From the NCBI GenBank assembly GCA_937930825.1, contig CALHBL010000136.1, forward strand, positions 1 to 57,179: a stretch of 57,179 nt of DNA, given 5' to 3'. Shown here in pieces: positions 17,685-25,902 of this stretch. Below the pieces are notes generated by a model. That model was not told the DNA's origin, did not search any database, and saw nothing but the letters and a program-made list of their open reading frames with translations. The stretch's first letter is position 1; every line of letters begins with the position of its first letter. This DNA comes from an uncultured Bacteriovoracaceae bacterium. Its GTDB lineage: Bacteria > Bdellovibrionota > Bacteriovoracia > Bacteriovoracales > Bacteriovoracaceae. The translations under genes were made by a program, and so were the position numbers.

Positions 17685-18397
17685 TTGCCTCTCCCATATT
17701 TTAAATAAAGGGAGATCATCTCAAAAGGTGCTTTTAAAAAGTCAGAAGTCTTCAAGCGTGACCCTCCTATATCTTCCCAATTTTCCAGTGGTATCTCATG
17801 CCAGTTCTTTACAGCGCTTGAGCCTTTTAACTTAAGCCGAAGAAATAGCTCCACATCAAATATCCACTTCGATATAAAAGGCTCTTCAATAACCTCACTA
17901 AGAATTTTTCTTTCAAATAGTTTTGCTCCACATTGAGTATCGTAAACGGGAAGATTTAAAAGAATAGAAGCTGCTGTTGCAAAGAATCTACCAAGGTAGT
18001 GGCGATACCACTTCCGGTTGATATTTCCACCAAGTCTAAGGATCCGCGCTCCTATTATAACTTCTTTCTTTTTTTGCACCCAATACTCAAAGAGAGAAAT
18101 TTCAGACAAGGGTGTCGCTAAATCAGCGTCTAAGAAACCAATATGTGAATATTTTTGATCAGAGCAAACTTCCTTCATTCCCCGACGAACTGCTTCAGCT
18201 TTTCCACAATTCTCTGCTAAATCTATAACTTTAGAAGAATCAAATAGAGCAGTAATCGCCTCTAGAGTATTATCGCTTGATCCGTCATTTACAAAGTAGA
18301 AGCTCACTTCAGGGTGAGTATTTTGCCAAGTTTTAAAAACTTTGAAATCTGTTCTTTCAGCCTCGTTATAACACGGGACAATAAATGCGATTGCCAA
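17681..18397 (-). CDS. GT2, polyprenyl-phosphate glucosyltransferase-like (Alg5 type)
   Basis: The protein has 238 residues and a GT-A fold: AIAFIVPCYNEAERTD at the N terminus, FVNDGSSDNT, NCGKAEAVRRGM, the DxD motif FLDADLATP, and DTQCGAKLF. The last elements and their spacing are typical of Alg5 and bacterial polyprenyl-phosphate glucose or mannose synthases. The usual two C-terminal membrane helices of some relatives are absent, so it would be peripheral. The start is TTG with an AAGGG ribosome site. It overlaps the GT22 gene by 4 bases, suggesting donor synthase and user are made together. Confidence 0.83.
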   Translation of the reverse strand: MAIAFIVPCYNEAERTDFKVFKTWQNTHPEVSFYFVNDGSSDNTLEAITALFDSSKVIDLAENCGKAEAVRRGMKEVCSDQKYSHIGFLDADLATPLSEISLFEYWVQKKKEVIIGARILRLGGNINRKWYRHYLGRFFATAASILLNLPVYDTQCGAKLFERKILSEVIEEPFISKWIFDVELFLRLKLKGSSAVKNWHEIPLENWEDIGGSRLKTSDFLKAPFEMISLYLKYGRGK

Positions 18398-18489
18398 TTT
18401 CTACCCTTTTAAAAATTAAATCCTATTGTTCTTTAAGTTATCCGAAAATAAAAATATTATTACCAAAAGAACTCAAACTGGAACATATC

Positions 18490-20244
18490 ATGAGTAATAA
18501 GAAATATTATATTTTTTGGCCGGGAGTCATACTCATTGGCATCATCTTCTATTGCATAAGAGCTCCCATGCTCACAATTGAAAATTCTTTAAAGGGTTGG
18601 AACTCAGATTACGCTATATTTGTCATGATGGGAGAAGATATTCTGACAGGAAAAGGCTTTCCCTTTTTCTACTGGGGAGGAAATTACCTTGGCCCGCTTA
18701 ATAGCTTTCTCATGGGACTGACTCAAAGAGTCATGGAACTCTTTGGCTACCAACAAGCGATTCCTTTTATTCCTGGGACATCCTTCACAATTGGACCTCT
18801 TGCAGCAAGTATTAACTGCCTCTGGATGTTCTTTGTCGGCACTCTCTTCTATGGGCTGGCCTTTATAAGACTATTTTCAGTATGGGAAACACTACTGGCC
18901 TGCCTTATTATTTCAATCGGGGGAGAAAGTTTTGTCCGCTTTTCTCTTCGCCCCTTAGCACCAGAAGTTGCCTATCTCTTGGCAGGGCTTATTACCTGGA
19001 GAGGCATTGCCACCATTCAAAGTCCTTCAAAGACCAATAAAGTCATCTTTGGTTTCTTATTTGGTTTTTCTTGGTGGATGAATCAAATGACTATCTTTGC
19101 TTTAGCTCCCATCTTCTATTACTTCATAAGTCAAAACCAATACTACAAAACCCTAAGAACTCAATTCCATTTTAAAGATAGAATATTACTAAAAATGAAG
19201 TCCCTTGGACTAAGTCCCCTTGCTAAACCTTTGAAGTACTTTCTCTCCTTTGCCTATTCACTTATAGCTATAAACTTCTTAATGGGGGTTTATATTGCAG
19301 CGGCAGGAGGAATTAACGAGCGTCTCTTTGGAGTTAAGTTAAAGATTCATAATGGCTTTTCACCCATGAAAACAAGTTTACTCATTTTTCTAGGTATTCA
19401 ATTTATAATTTGGTTTTTTAAGGATAGAGATTCCAAGACAATTATGAGAAATATATTTATCAAGCTCAAGTTCTTCTTCATTGGATTCTTTCTGGGTTAT
19501 GGCCCTGTCCTACTGGGAAAATTACTAGGCCTCTATAAGAAAGGATATAAACCTTCTTTTAAATTCGTTCCTCTCATGCATCTTCCTGCGTACTGGAGAG
19601 ATTTAGTTTTAGATTTCTTTCCAAGGCTTCTTGTGAGTAAGGAGGCGGTTTATCTTCTTCCTCTTCTTTCTATACTACTTGTAACAGCGTTATTCACTAT
19701 TAAGAGACATTACCCTACAATTAAAAATTACTTTCTTGCAATGCCAGTGAAACCACCAATTCATAGCATTCTTTGGGGAACACTCCTCTTTAATTTATTC
19801 TATGTATTATTTTGTGAAAGAGTAAGGGATAATTATATGGCGAGGACGGCATTTAGATATGCTTTACTTAGCCTCCCTATCCTTGCTATCTATGTCACTA
19901 CAATATTCCGAAGAATTCCAAATATGAATGTTGGGATTATTACAACTCTTCTGGCATTCGTCCCTTTTACCCTTGGCCAGTACTCTCAAGGTCAAGCTCA
20001 GCTTAAGAAAATGATGGCGGCTACTGACCATAGAGATCAACTGGAAAGAATCATGCAATCGGAATGTGAAATTTTCTTTAATGACTATTGGGAAACATAT
20101 CTCTATGAATATCTCCTACAGCATCAAAAAAGATTTGCTGTTAAGGATGGGCAAAGAGGTCAAGATAGAACGAGGGAGCACACAAAGCTTCTGAATCAAT
20201 CTCCTAAGAAGAAATGTTTGGACTATAAGGTGATGCCGCTTTAA
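18490..20244 (+). CDS. polytopic membrane protein, GT-C-like glycosyltransferase
   Basis: The protein has 584 residues from the chosen ATG; the frame is open 35 codons further, but that part is polar and runs into the divergent gene, and GGA lies 7 bases before this ATG. It has about ten membrane segments. A first external loop with NSDYAIFVMMGEDILTGKG and FYWGGNYLGPLNSFL fits the acidic catalytic loop of GT-C enzymes. A long soluble tail at the C terminus contains ECEIFFNDYWETYLYEYLL. Family-level substrate cannot be told. It probably uses a lipid-linked sugar and acts on the periplasmic face. Confidence 0.7.
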   Translation: MSNKKYYIFWPGVILIGIIFYCIRAPMLTIENSLKGWNSDYAIFVMMGEDILTGKGFPFFYWGGNYLGPLNSFLMGLTQRVMELFGYQQAIPFIPGTSFTIGPLAASINCLWMFFVGTLFYGLAFIRLFSVWETLLACLIISIGGESFVRFSLRPLAPEVAYLLAGLITWRGIATIQSPSKTNKVIFGFLFGFSWWMNQMTIFALAPIFYYFISQNQYYKTLRTQFHFKDRILLKMKSLGLSPLAKPLKYFLSFAYSLIAINFLMGVYIAAAGGINERLFGVKLKIHNGFSPMKTSLLIFLGIQFIIWFFKDRDSKTIMRNIFIKLKFFFIGFFLGYGPVLLGKLLGLYKKGYKPSFKFVPLMHLPAYWRDLVLDFFPRLLVSKEAVYLLPLLSILLVTALFTIKRHYPTIKNYFLAMPVKPPIHSILWGTLLFNLFYVLFCERVRDNYMARTAFRYALLSLPILAIYVTTIFRRIPNMNVGIITTLLAFVPFTLGQYSQGQAQLKKMMAATDHRDQLERIMQSECEIFFNDYWETYLYEYLLQHQKRFAVKDGQRGQDRTREHTKLLNQSPKKKCLDYKVMPL

Positions 20245-20255
20245 GTATTAGTGCC

Positions 20256-21818
20256 CTATAGAGAAACACGCCCTTCACCTTCTACACTTTCAAGGTTTGA
20301 AATTTTAGAAGAAACAACGAATTGATAAGAAAAGAGTTTATGCCAAGAATAAGCAAGGAAATAGTAGAGGTGATCACACAGCTTAATAAAGCGACTCTTT
20401 CCTGATGAAGAAAATACGACCTCAAAGGGAAGACCAGTGGGCTTAAGGCCCTGAACTTTAAAACCGCTATTCTCTAATACCTGACCAATTGAAAACTTAG
20501 TGAAGAAGCGTAAATGAGTTGAATCCAAAGGTCCACGGCTAGCATAGTTGAAACGGCCAATCGCAAGACTTAAGCGGTAAACCCAAATCGCAATATTAGG
20601 AACTGAAACAATAAGATCCCCATCTGCTTTTAAATAGCGCTTCACTGATTTTAATATTTCAGAGGGATTACTCACTCTTGGCAATAAATCACACAAAATG
20701 ACATAGTCGAATTCTCTTTTAAAAGGAAGCTGTTTAAGCAGTGAAAAATCAATTTCAGTATAGTCGCTTTGGGGTATAAGCGTTTCTTCAACACTCTTTT
20801 GATCGACTACACAAACTCGCTCACATCGATTTTTTAAAGTTTTATAGAGTAGACCATCACTATCACCAATCAGTAGAATTTGTCCGTCGTTCTTCTTAAC
20901 TGATTGAATAATAATTTCGTGAGAACTATAAGGACTAAACTTTCTTTGATAAAGAAACTCTCTATTTACAATATAAGAGCCCTTCCGAATCAAGTGCAAT
21001 TGATGAAGACGATAAGTAATAACCGCCTTACAAACATCAAAAGCATATTGAAAGCCATCAACATTGCACTCTTCATCACCATAGAAAGTTTGAATGGGAA
21101 CTTCTTTTATGGGTGCACCTAAGTGACGGCACTGAATAATTATTTCAGTATCAAAGTGAAAATCATCCGTATTCATTTGAATTGGAATTTTCTTCAAAAT
21201 CTTAGTTGAGTACATTCGGTAACCAGAATGAAACTCGGTAAGTTTTGTGCCTAGAATTATATTTTCAAATGTCGTAAGGACTTGGTTGCCAATGAATTTA
21301 TACAGGGGCATTCCACCTTTAAGTGCATCCTTCTTTCTCATCATTCGTGAAGCAAAGACGACATCGTACTTTTCTTCCACAGCAGGAAGCATCAGATCAA
21401 CTAAGAATTCCGGAGCATACTGTCCGTCTCCATGAAGCATGATAACGTAATCTAAACCTTTGTTAATTGCATACTCGTAACCGACTTTTTGATTACCACC
21501 ATAACGAAGATTGCGAGGGTTCTTATAAACACTTAACTGATCTTGCCAGGGGCTAGTCTTGGCCATTTCCTTTGCAATATCAAAAGTATTATCAGGACTA
21601 TTGTCGTCAAATATAAATATTTCGCTTACTACCTTTTTTAATCTTTCATCAATTCGTGCAAGAGTACTTCCAATATGGTTTGCAGCATTGTAACTAAGAA
21701 CAAGTATTCCAAAACGAGGAAAGCTCTCTCCAAGCTCTTCCTTTCGCTTAAGGAGGAGTGATAGTTTTTCTTCATTGATTTTGAAGTCTATTTCGTGACC
21801 TGATCTTGAAACTAACAC
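20256..21818 (-). CDS. GT2 glycosyltransferase-methyltransferase fusion
   Basis: The protein has 520 residues in two parts. Residues ~35-260 form a GT2 domain like dolichol-phosphate-mannose synthase: FGILVLSYNAANHIG, FIFDDNSPDNT, LHGDGQYAPE (DxD position HGDG) and FHSGYRMYS. Residues ~310-500 form a class I SAM methyltransferase: GQILLIGDSDGLLY, DYVILCDLLPRVSNP, YLKADGDLIVSVPNIA and HLRFFTKFSI. The GTG start overlaps the rmlB stop by 7 bases, so it belongs to the rmlA-rmlB unit. It may transfer and then methylate a dTDP-derived deoxysugar, or make a methylated polyprenyl-linked donor; the second idea is inference. Confidence 0.85.
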   Translation of the reverse strand: MLVSRSGHEIDFKINEEKLSLLLKRKEELGESFPRFGILVLSYNAANHIGSTLARIDERLKKVVSEIFIFDDNSPDNTFDIAKEMAKTSPWQDQLSVYKNPRNLRYGGNQKVGYEYAINKGLDYVIMLHGDGQYAPEFLVDLMLPAVEEKYDVVFASRMMRKKDALKGGMPLYKFIGNQVLTTFENIILGTKLTEFHSGYRMYSTKILKKIPIQMNTDDFHFDTEIIIQCRHLGAPIKEVPIQTFYGDEECNVDGFQYAFDVCKAVITYRLHQLHLIRKGSYIVNREFLYQRKFSPYSSHEIIIQSVKKNDGQILLIGDSDGLLYKTLKNRCERVCVVDQKSVEETLIPQSDYTEIDFSLLKQLPFKREFDYVILCDLLPRVSNPSEILKSVKRYLKADGDLIVSVPNIAIWVYRLSLAIGRFNYASRGPLDSTHLRFFTKFSIGQVLENSGFKVQGLKPTGLPFEVVFSSSGKSRFIKLCDHLYYFLAYSWHKLFSYQFVVSSKISNLESVEGEGRVSL

Positions 21819-22807
21819 TTCTTATCCATAGTCACCGACTTAACCCACTGCTGATTATTAAGATACCAGGATACTGTTTCCTTTAAACCCTCTTCAAAAG
21901 TTACAGTGGGCCCAAAGCCAAGCTCTTTATTTGCCTTAGAAAAATTCATAGCGTAACGCCAGTCATGTCCCTTTCTATCTTCAACAAAGCTAATTAATTC
22001 TTCTGGCTTTTCTAAAATATTTAGTATGTTTTTCACCACATCAATATTTCTTATTTCAGAATCGCCTCCTAAATTATAGGCGTTACCAGAGTGTCCCTTC
22101 TTGAAGACTTCCCAAACACCTTTATTATGATCATCAACGTAAATCCAATCTCGTATATTCTGTCCATCTCCATAAACAGGAAGCTTCTCACTAGCTAAGG
22201 CCTTAGCAATCATTACTGGTATCAGCTTTTCAGGAAATTGGAATGGCCCATAATTATTTGAACATCTGGTTATAACTGAATCCAGCTTGTAAGTTTCAAA
22301 ATAACTCATTACAAGTAAATCTGAACTTGCTTTGGATGCACTATAAGGACTGCTAGGATTAATTTTATGTTCTTCAGTAAAAGCCGGCTCAGTCTCACTA
22401 AGCTGTCCATAAACCTCATCAGTACTCACATGACAGAAGCGAATATCATCTCGTCCAAAATTTAAGGATGCGTTGAGAAGATTTAGAGTACCTAAGACAT
22501 TTGTTTCAACAAAGATATTGGGGTTGCTAATTGAATTATCAACATGGCTTTCAGCTGCAAAGTGAATGACGCCACTAAAGTCATTCTTCTTAAAAAGTGT
22601 ATCAATCAATTCTTTATCGCGAATATCAGCTTTTACAAAAGAGAGATGAGAATTATTAGAAATCTCTTCTTCTATTGTTGGGTAATGACCTGCATAGGTT
22701 AAGGCATCTAGTATCAAGAATTCATAGTCTTTTTCTAAAGCTGCAATTTTCTTTACAAAATTAGAACCAATGAAGCCTGCACAGCCAGTAAGAAGAATTT
22801 TTTTCAC
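21812..22807 (-). CDS. rmlB: dTDP-glucose 4,6-dehydratase RmlB
   Basis: RmlB converts dTDP-glucose to dTDP-4-keto-6-deoxyglucose with bound NAD. The protein is 331 residues, the usual length. The Rossmann motif GCAGFIG spans residues 8-14, SHVDNSISNP follows at 87-96, TDEVYG with the catalytic TDE is at 129-134, and the YSASK Tyr/Lys pair is Y155/K159. CSNNYGPFQFPEKLIP is the classic RmlB substrate block. It starts 3 bases after rmlA. RmlC is not in the window, and the only RmlD-like SDR is 16 kb away on the other strand, so the 4-keto sugar may feed the RfbH branch next door instead of rhamnose. Confidence 0.94.
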   Translation of the reverse strand: MKKILLTGCAGFIGSNFVKKIAALEKDYEFLILDALTYAGHYPTIEEEISNNSHLSFVKADIRDKELIDTLFKKNDFSGVIHFAAESHVDNSISNPNIFVETNVLGTLNLLNASLNFGRDDIRFCHVSTDEVYGQLSETEPAFTEEHKINPSSPYSASKASSDLLVMSYFETYKLDSVITRCSNNYGPFQFPEKLIPVMIAKALASEKLPVYGDGQNIRDWIYVDDHNKGVWEVFKKGHSGNAYNLGGDSEIRNIDVVKNILNILEKPEELISFVEDRKGHDWRYAMNFSKANKELGFGPTVTFEEGLKETVSWYLNNQQWVKSVTMDKKC

Positions 22808-22810
22808 GAG

Positions 22811-23704
22811 TCACTCTTCCTCATATTCTTTTAGAATCACTTTTAAATAATCTTTATAAGGACTATTAGGAGTTTCTTCTATAACAGCACTTAATTGCTG
22901 AGTATTAATAAAATTCATGCGAAGAGCAATCTCTTCTAAGCAAGCAACTTTAAAGCCCTGTCTTTGCTCTAAAGCAGCAATATATGAGCTCGCCTCTAGT
23001 AATGACTGAGGCGTTCCAGTATCCAACCATGCCATCCCCCTACTTATAACTTCAACTCTTAGCGAGCCTTCATCCAAGTAACTTTGGATCAAGTCTGTAA
23101 TCTCTAACTCACCTCTCCTAGAAGGCTTTTGAGCTTTAACTCTTGAGGCCGCTGAACCGTCCATTAAGTAAAGGCCTGGAATCGCATAATTTGATTGTGG
23201 ACTTTTCGGCTTTTCAACAATTGATTTTACTTCCTTAGTTTTCTTATCAAATTCGACGACCCCGTAACGCTCGGGATCATTGACTGGGTAGGCAAAGACC
23301 TGCGCCTTGAGACCACCTTTCTTAGCTCTTTGCTGATCGACTGCTGCTCTAAAAGGTTTAAAATCACCATGAAAGAGATTATCCCCAAGAACCATGAGTG
23401 AGTCTTGCCCCTGAAGGAAGTCTTCACCGATTAAGTAAGCTTCGGCAATCCCCTTGGGCTCGGCCTGGGTTTTAAATTGAATATCTACGCCAAAGCGTGC
23501 GCCGCTACCAAGAAGATTCTCGAAGAATGGCCTATCAAATTCAGTGGTAATAATAAGAACTTCTCTAACACCACACATCATCAAAAGACTAAGGGGGTAG
23601 TAGATCATGGGTTTATCATAAATGGGCTGAAGCTGCTTTGTGACAACACTAGTTAAGGGGTAGAGCCTAGAACCAGCTCCCCCAGCAAGAATAATTCCCT
23701 TCAT
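22811..23704 (-). CDS. rmlA: glucose-1-phosphate thymidylyltransferase RmlA
   Basis: RmlA makes dTDP-glucose from dTTP and glucose-1-phosphate. The protein is 297 residues. The nucleotide-binding signature LAGGAGSRLYPLT begins at residue 6, followed by KQLQPIYDKPMIYYPLS, VLGDNLFHG, EKPKSPQSNYAIPGLYLMD and WLDTGTPQSLLEAS, all canonical for RmlA. GAAGG lies about 9 bases before the ATG. It is the first gene of rmlA-rmlB-GT2/methyltransferase and is divergent from the SDR-rfbH unit, with 69 bases between that could hold shared control. Confidence 0.95.
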   Translation of the reverse strand: MKGIILAGGAGSRLYPLTSVVTKQLQPIYDKPMIYYPLSLLMMCGVREVLIITTEFDRPFFENLLGSGARFGVDIQFKTQAEPKGIAEAYLIGEDFLQGQDSLMVLGDNLFHGDFKPFRAAVDQQRAKKGGLKAQVFAYPVNDPERYGVVEFDKKTKEVKSIVEKPKSPQSNYAIPGLYLMDGSAASRVKAQKPSRRGELEITDLIQSYLDEGSLRVEVISRGMAWLDTGTPQSLLEASSYIAALEQRQGFKVACLEEIALRMNFINTQQLSAVIEETPNSPYKDYLKVILKEYEEE

Positions 23705-23731
23705 GGCCTGGCCTTCGTCGATTCACAACGG

Positions 23732-23752
23732 GTCTAATTTAGATTAGTCTAA
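23732..23752. repeat. small repeat in the rmlA / SDR divergent gap
   Basis: GTCTAA is repeated directly at 23732 and 23747 (15 bases apart). The stretch between contains the inverted repeat CTAAT-TTAG-ATTAG. This could be an operator serving both divergent units, but the elements are short and may be chance. Confidence 0.3.
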
Positions 23753-23773
23753 GCATACTTCAAGGAGAAGCTA

Positions 23774-24595
23774 ATGTCAGGAATATCTGTCTTTGGTGGT
23801 ACTGGCTTCATAGGAAGTGAGTTCTGCGTAGTGACAAAAAAAGAAGTGCACAAGATCGAAAGAAGTGAGCGCTGCCCCCAAAGTGCTGAGTCAGTATATT
23901 TTATAAGTACAACTGATAATTATAATGTATTTGAAAATTTACATCTAGATATTGATGTTAATTTAAGTATTCTGATGGACGTCTTAAAACACCTCAAGCC
24001 CAATGAGTCTACCTTTAACTTTATATCATCTTGGTTCGTTTATGGTGATACTCCCTTGCCCGCAACTGAAGAATCCCCATGCGACCCAAAGGGCTTTTAT
24101 TCAATAACCAAAAGAGCTGCTGAACAACTTATTATATCCTATTGTAAAACCTTTAATATTAATTACCGAATTTTAAGATTATGCAATGTCTATGGTGCTG
24201 GCGATAACTCTGCATCTAAAAAGAAGAATGCACTTCAATACCTCATCGAGCGTTTTAAGAATGATGAAGAGATAAACCTCTACCATGCAGGAGAATTCTA
24301 TCGAGACTACATGCATGTCCATGATGTCTCCCGCGCCATTGAACTCATTATAGATAAGGGAGAGCTCAATCAAATTTATAATATAGGTTCAGGTGACAAA
24401 GTACTATTCAAGGATCTCATTGAGTTAATAGTCCAAGAAACGGCATCCAAGTCACCTATTTCTGCGATAGAGCCTCCTCAATTTCACCAAATCATTCAAG
24501 TCAAAAATTTTTACTTTAAAACAGATAAACTCAAGGCCCTCGGCTTTAAACAAACTATGGACCTTCAGGAAGGAATCAAGAAATTATGTCAGTAA
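23774..24595 (+). CDS. NAD(P)-dependent SDR sugar epimerase/reductase
   Basis: This is an extended short-chain dehydrogenase acting on a nucleotide sugar. The protein has 273 residues with a Rossmann motif FGGTGFIGSE near the N terminus, SSWFVYGD (catalytic Ser/Thr region), YSITK (Tyr/Lys pair), LRLCNVYGAGD and YRDYMHVHDVSRAI. It is shorter than RmlB or GalE, closer in size to abequose/paratose-synthase-like reductases. It has a strong AAGGAG site and overlaps rfbH by 10 bases. The likely role is to reduce or epimerize the 3-deoxy-4-keto sugar made with RfbH. The exact product is unknown. Confidence 0.8.
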   Translation: MSGISVFGGTGFIGSEFCVVTKKEVHKIERSERCPQSAESVYFISTTDNYNVFENLHLDIDVNLSILMDVLKHLKPNESTFNFISSWFVYGDTPLPATEESPCDPKGFYSITKRAAEQLIISYCKTFNINYRILRLCNVYGAGDNSASKKKNALQYLIERFKNDEEINLYHAGEFYRDYMHVHDVSRAIELIIDKGELNQIYNIGSGDKVLFKDLIELIVQETASKSPISAIEPPQFHQIIQVKNFYFKTDKLKALGFKQTMDLQEGIKKLCQ

Positions 24596-25902
24596 ATGAG
24601 AAAATAACCACCTTTATACAACAACTAAGAGCAGAGGGAGAGGATGTTTTTCCTTTTCTGTATAATAAGAAACTAGAAACCTTTAACCCCGAAAAAGATT
24701 GGGTGTTCTACTCGGGTCCCTATTGGGGCGATGAAGAAATTGCAGCTGCAATGGAGAGCTTGATTACAGGAAAGTGGGTAGCTGCTGGTGAAAACGTGGC
24801 CCGCTTTGAAAGAGAATTTTCAAAGAAGTATCATTTCAAAAGTTCACTAATGGTTAACTCAGGTTCTTCCGCCAACTTGGTTATGATAGCGGCCTCCAAA
24901 AAGCACTTTGGCTGGAGTGATGGAGATGAAGTTATAGTTTCTCCTGTTGGGTTTCCCACAACAATTTCTCCCTTAGTTCAAAATGGCTTAAAACCAATTT
25001 TTACTGATATTACCTACGATGATCTTAACTTTGACCTCGACCAAGTTGAAAAGGCCATTACCCCAAGAACGAGAGCTATTTTTCTCTCTCCCGTACTTGG
25101 CAACTCACCAGATATTGATAGGATTCTCTCTATCTGTAATAGCAATGGCATAAAACTCATACTCGATGGATGTGACTCACTAGGCTCAAAGTGGAAAGGA
25201 AGAGATCTTTCAGATTACGCTGCTGTTACCTCCTGCTCTTTCTATCCCGCTCACCATATGACGACAGGTGAAGGCGGAATGGTCAGTTCTTTAGATGATG
25301 AGCTTATAAAAATGGCGAGAAGGTTTGCTTGGTGGGGCAGAGATTGCTTCTGCACTGGTGCAACAAATCTTTCACCGGTAGGGGCCTGTGGAAATCGCTT
25401 TGATAAGTGGATTGAAGGCTACGATAATAAGGTAGATCATAAGTACCTCTTCAGCGAGATCGGCTACAACCTAAAACCACTTGAGTTACAAGGATCTATT
25501 GGTCTCGTGCAAATGAAGAAATCTGATGAAATACATTCCAAGAGAAAAGATACCAAAGAAAAATTAGAGGTTATTTTAAAAAAACATCTTGGTGAGAGAA
25601 TATCTATTCCCCAGCAAGCGCCCAATGCTGAAACGAGCTGGTTCGGTGTACCTATCATTTGTAACGAAAATAAATTGAAGCAAATGCTTGTTGAGCACTT
25701 TGAAAGTAATAGGATTCAAACAAGAAACTACTTTGCAGGTAATGTTCTTCTTCACCCAGGGTATAAACACCTAGATGATGCTAAGAGGTTCCCACTTGCC
25801 AACAGAGTCCTTGATGAAGTTTTCTTTATTGGTTGTCATCCAAGCTATAATGAAGCTGTTTTTGAAAGAGTTGATCAAGTACTATCAGCTTTTAAAGGCT
25901 AG
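24586..25902 (+). CDS. rfbH: RfbH/DdhC-type 4-keto-6-deoxyhexose 3-dehydrase (PMP, iron-sulfur)
   Basis: RfbH enzymes remove the C3 hydroxyl of an NDP-4-keto-6-deoxyhexose, using pyridoxamine phosphate and a [2Fe-2S] cluster, in 3,6-dideoxyhexose synthesis. The 438 residues have the aminotransferase fold, but SFYPAHHMTTGEGG carries His223-His224 where aminotransferases have the PLP-binding Lys; this is the hallmark of the group. Cluster cysteines are C196, C254, C256 and C268. Their spacing C-X57-C-X1-C-X11-C has a four-residue longer last gap than the C-X57-C-X1-C-X7-C I remember for the CDP-sugar enzyme. No CDP-glucose genes (ddhA, ddhB) and no ferredoxin-like reductase (DdhD) are in the window. 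Confidence 0.88.
   Translation: MSVNEKITTFIQQLRAEGEDVFPFLYNKKLETFNPEKDWVFYSGPYWGDEEIAAAMESLITGKWVAAGENVARFEREFSKKYHFKSSLMVNSGSSANLVMIAASKKHFGWSDGDEVIVSPVGFPTTISPLVQNGLKPIFTDITYDDLNFDLDQVEKAITPRTRAIFLSPVLGNSPDIDRILSICNSNGIKLILDGCDSLGSKWKGRDLSDYAAVTSCSFYPAHHMTTGEGGMVSSLDDELIKMARRFAWWGRDCFCTGATNLSPVGACGNRFDKWIEGYDNKVDHKYLFSEIGYNLKPLELQGSIGLVQMKKSDEIHSKRKDTKEKLEVILKKHLGERISIPQQAPNAETSWFGVPIICNENKLKQMLVEHFESNRIQTRNYFAGNVLLHPGYKHLDDAKRFPLANRVLDEVFFIGCHPSYNEAVFERVDQVLSAFKG

Noticed and set aside
18385-18489. Longer start for the GT-C-like gene at 18385
   Set aside because: The extra 35 residues are not like a membrane-protein N terminus and the start would overlap the divergent GT2 gene; ATG 18490 has a spaced GGA.
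20256-23704. rmlA-rmlB as part of a complete rhamnose pathway
   Set aside because: No RmlC is present and the only RmlD-like protein is on the other strand in a different unit; rhamnose synthesis cannot be claimed from this window.
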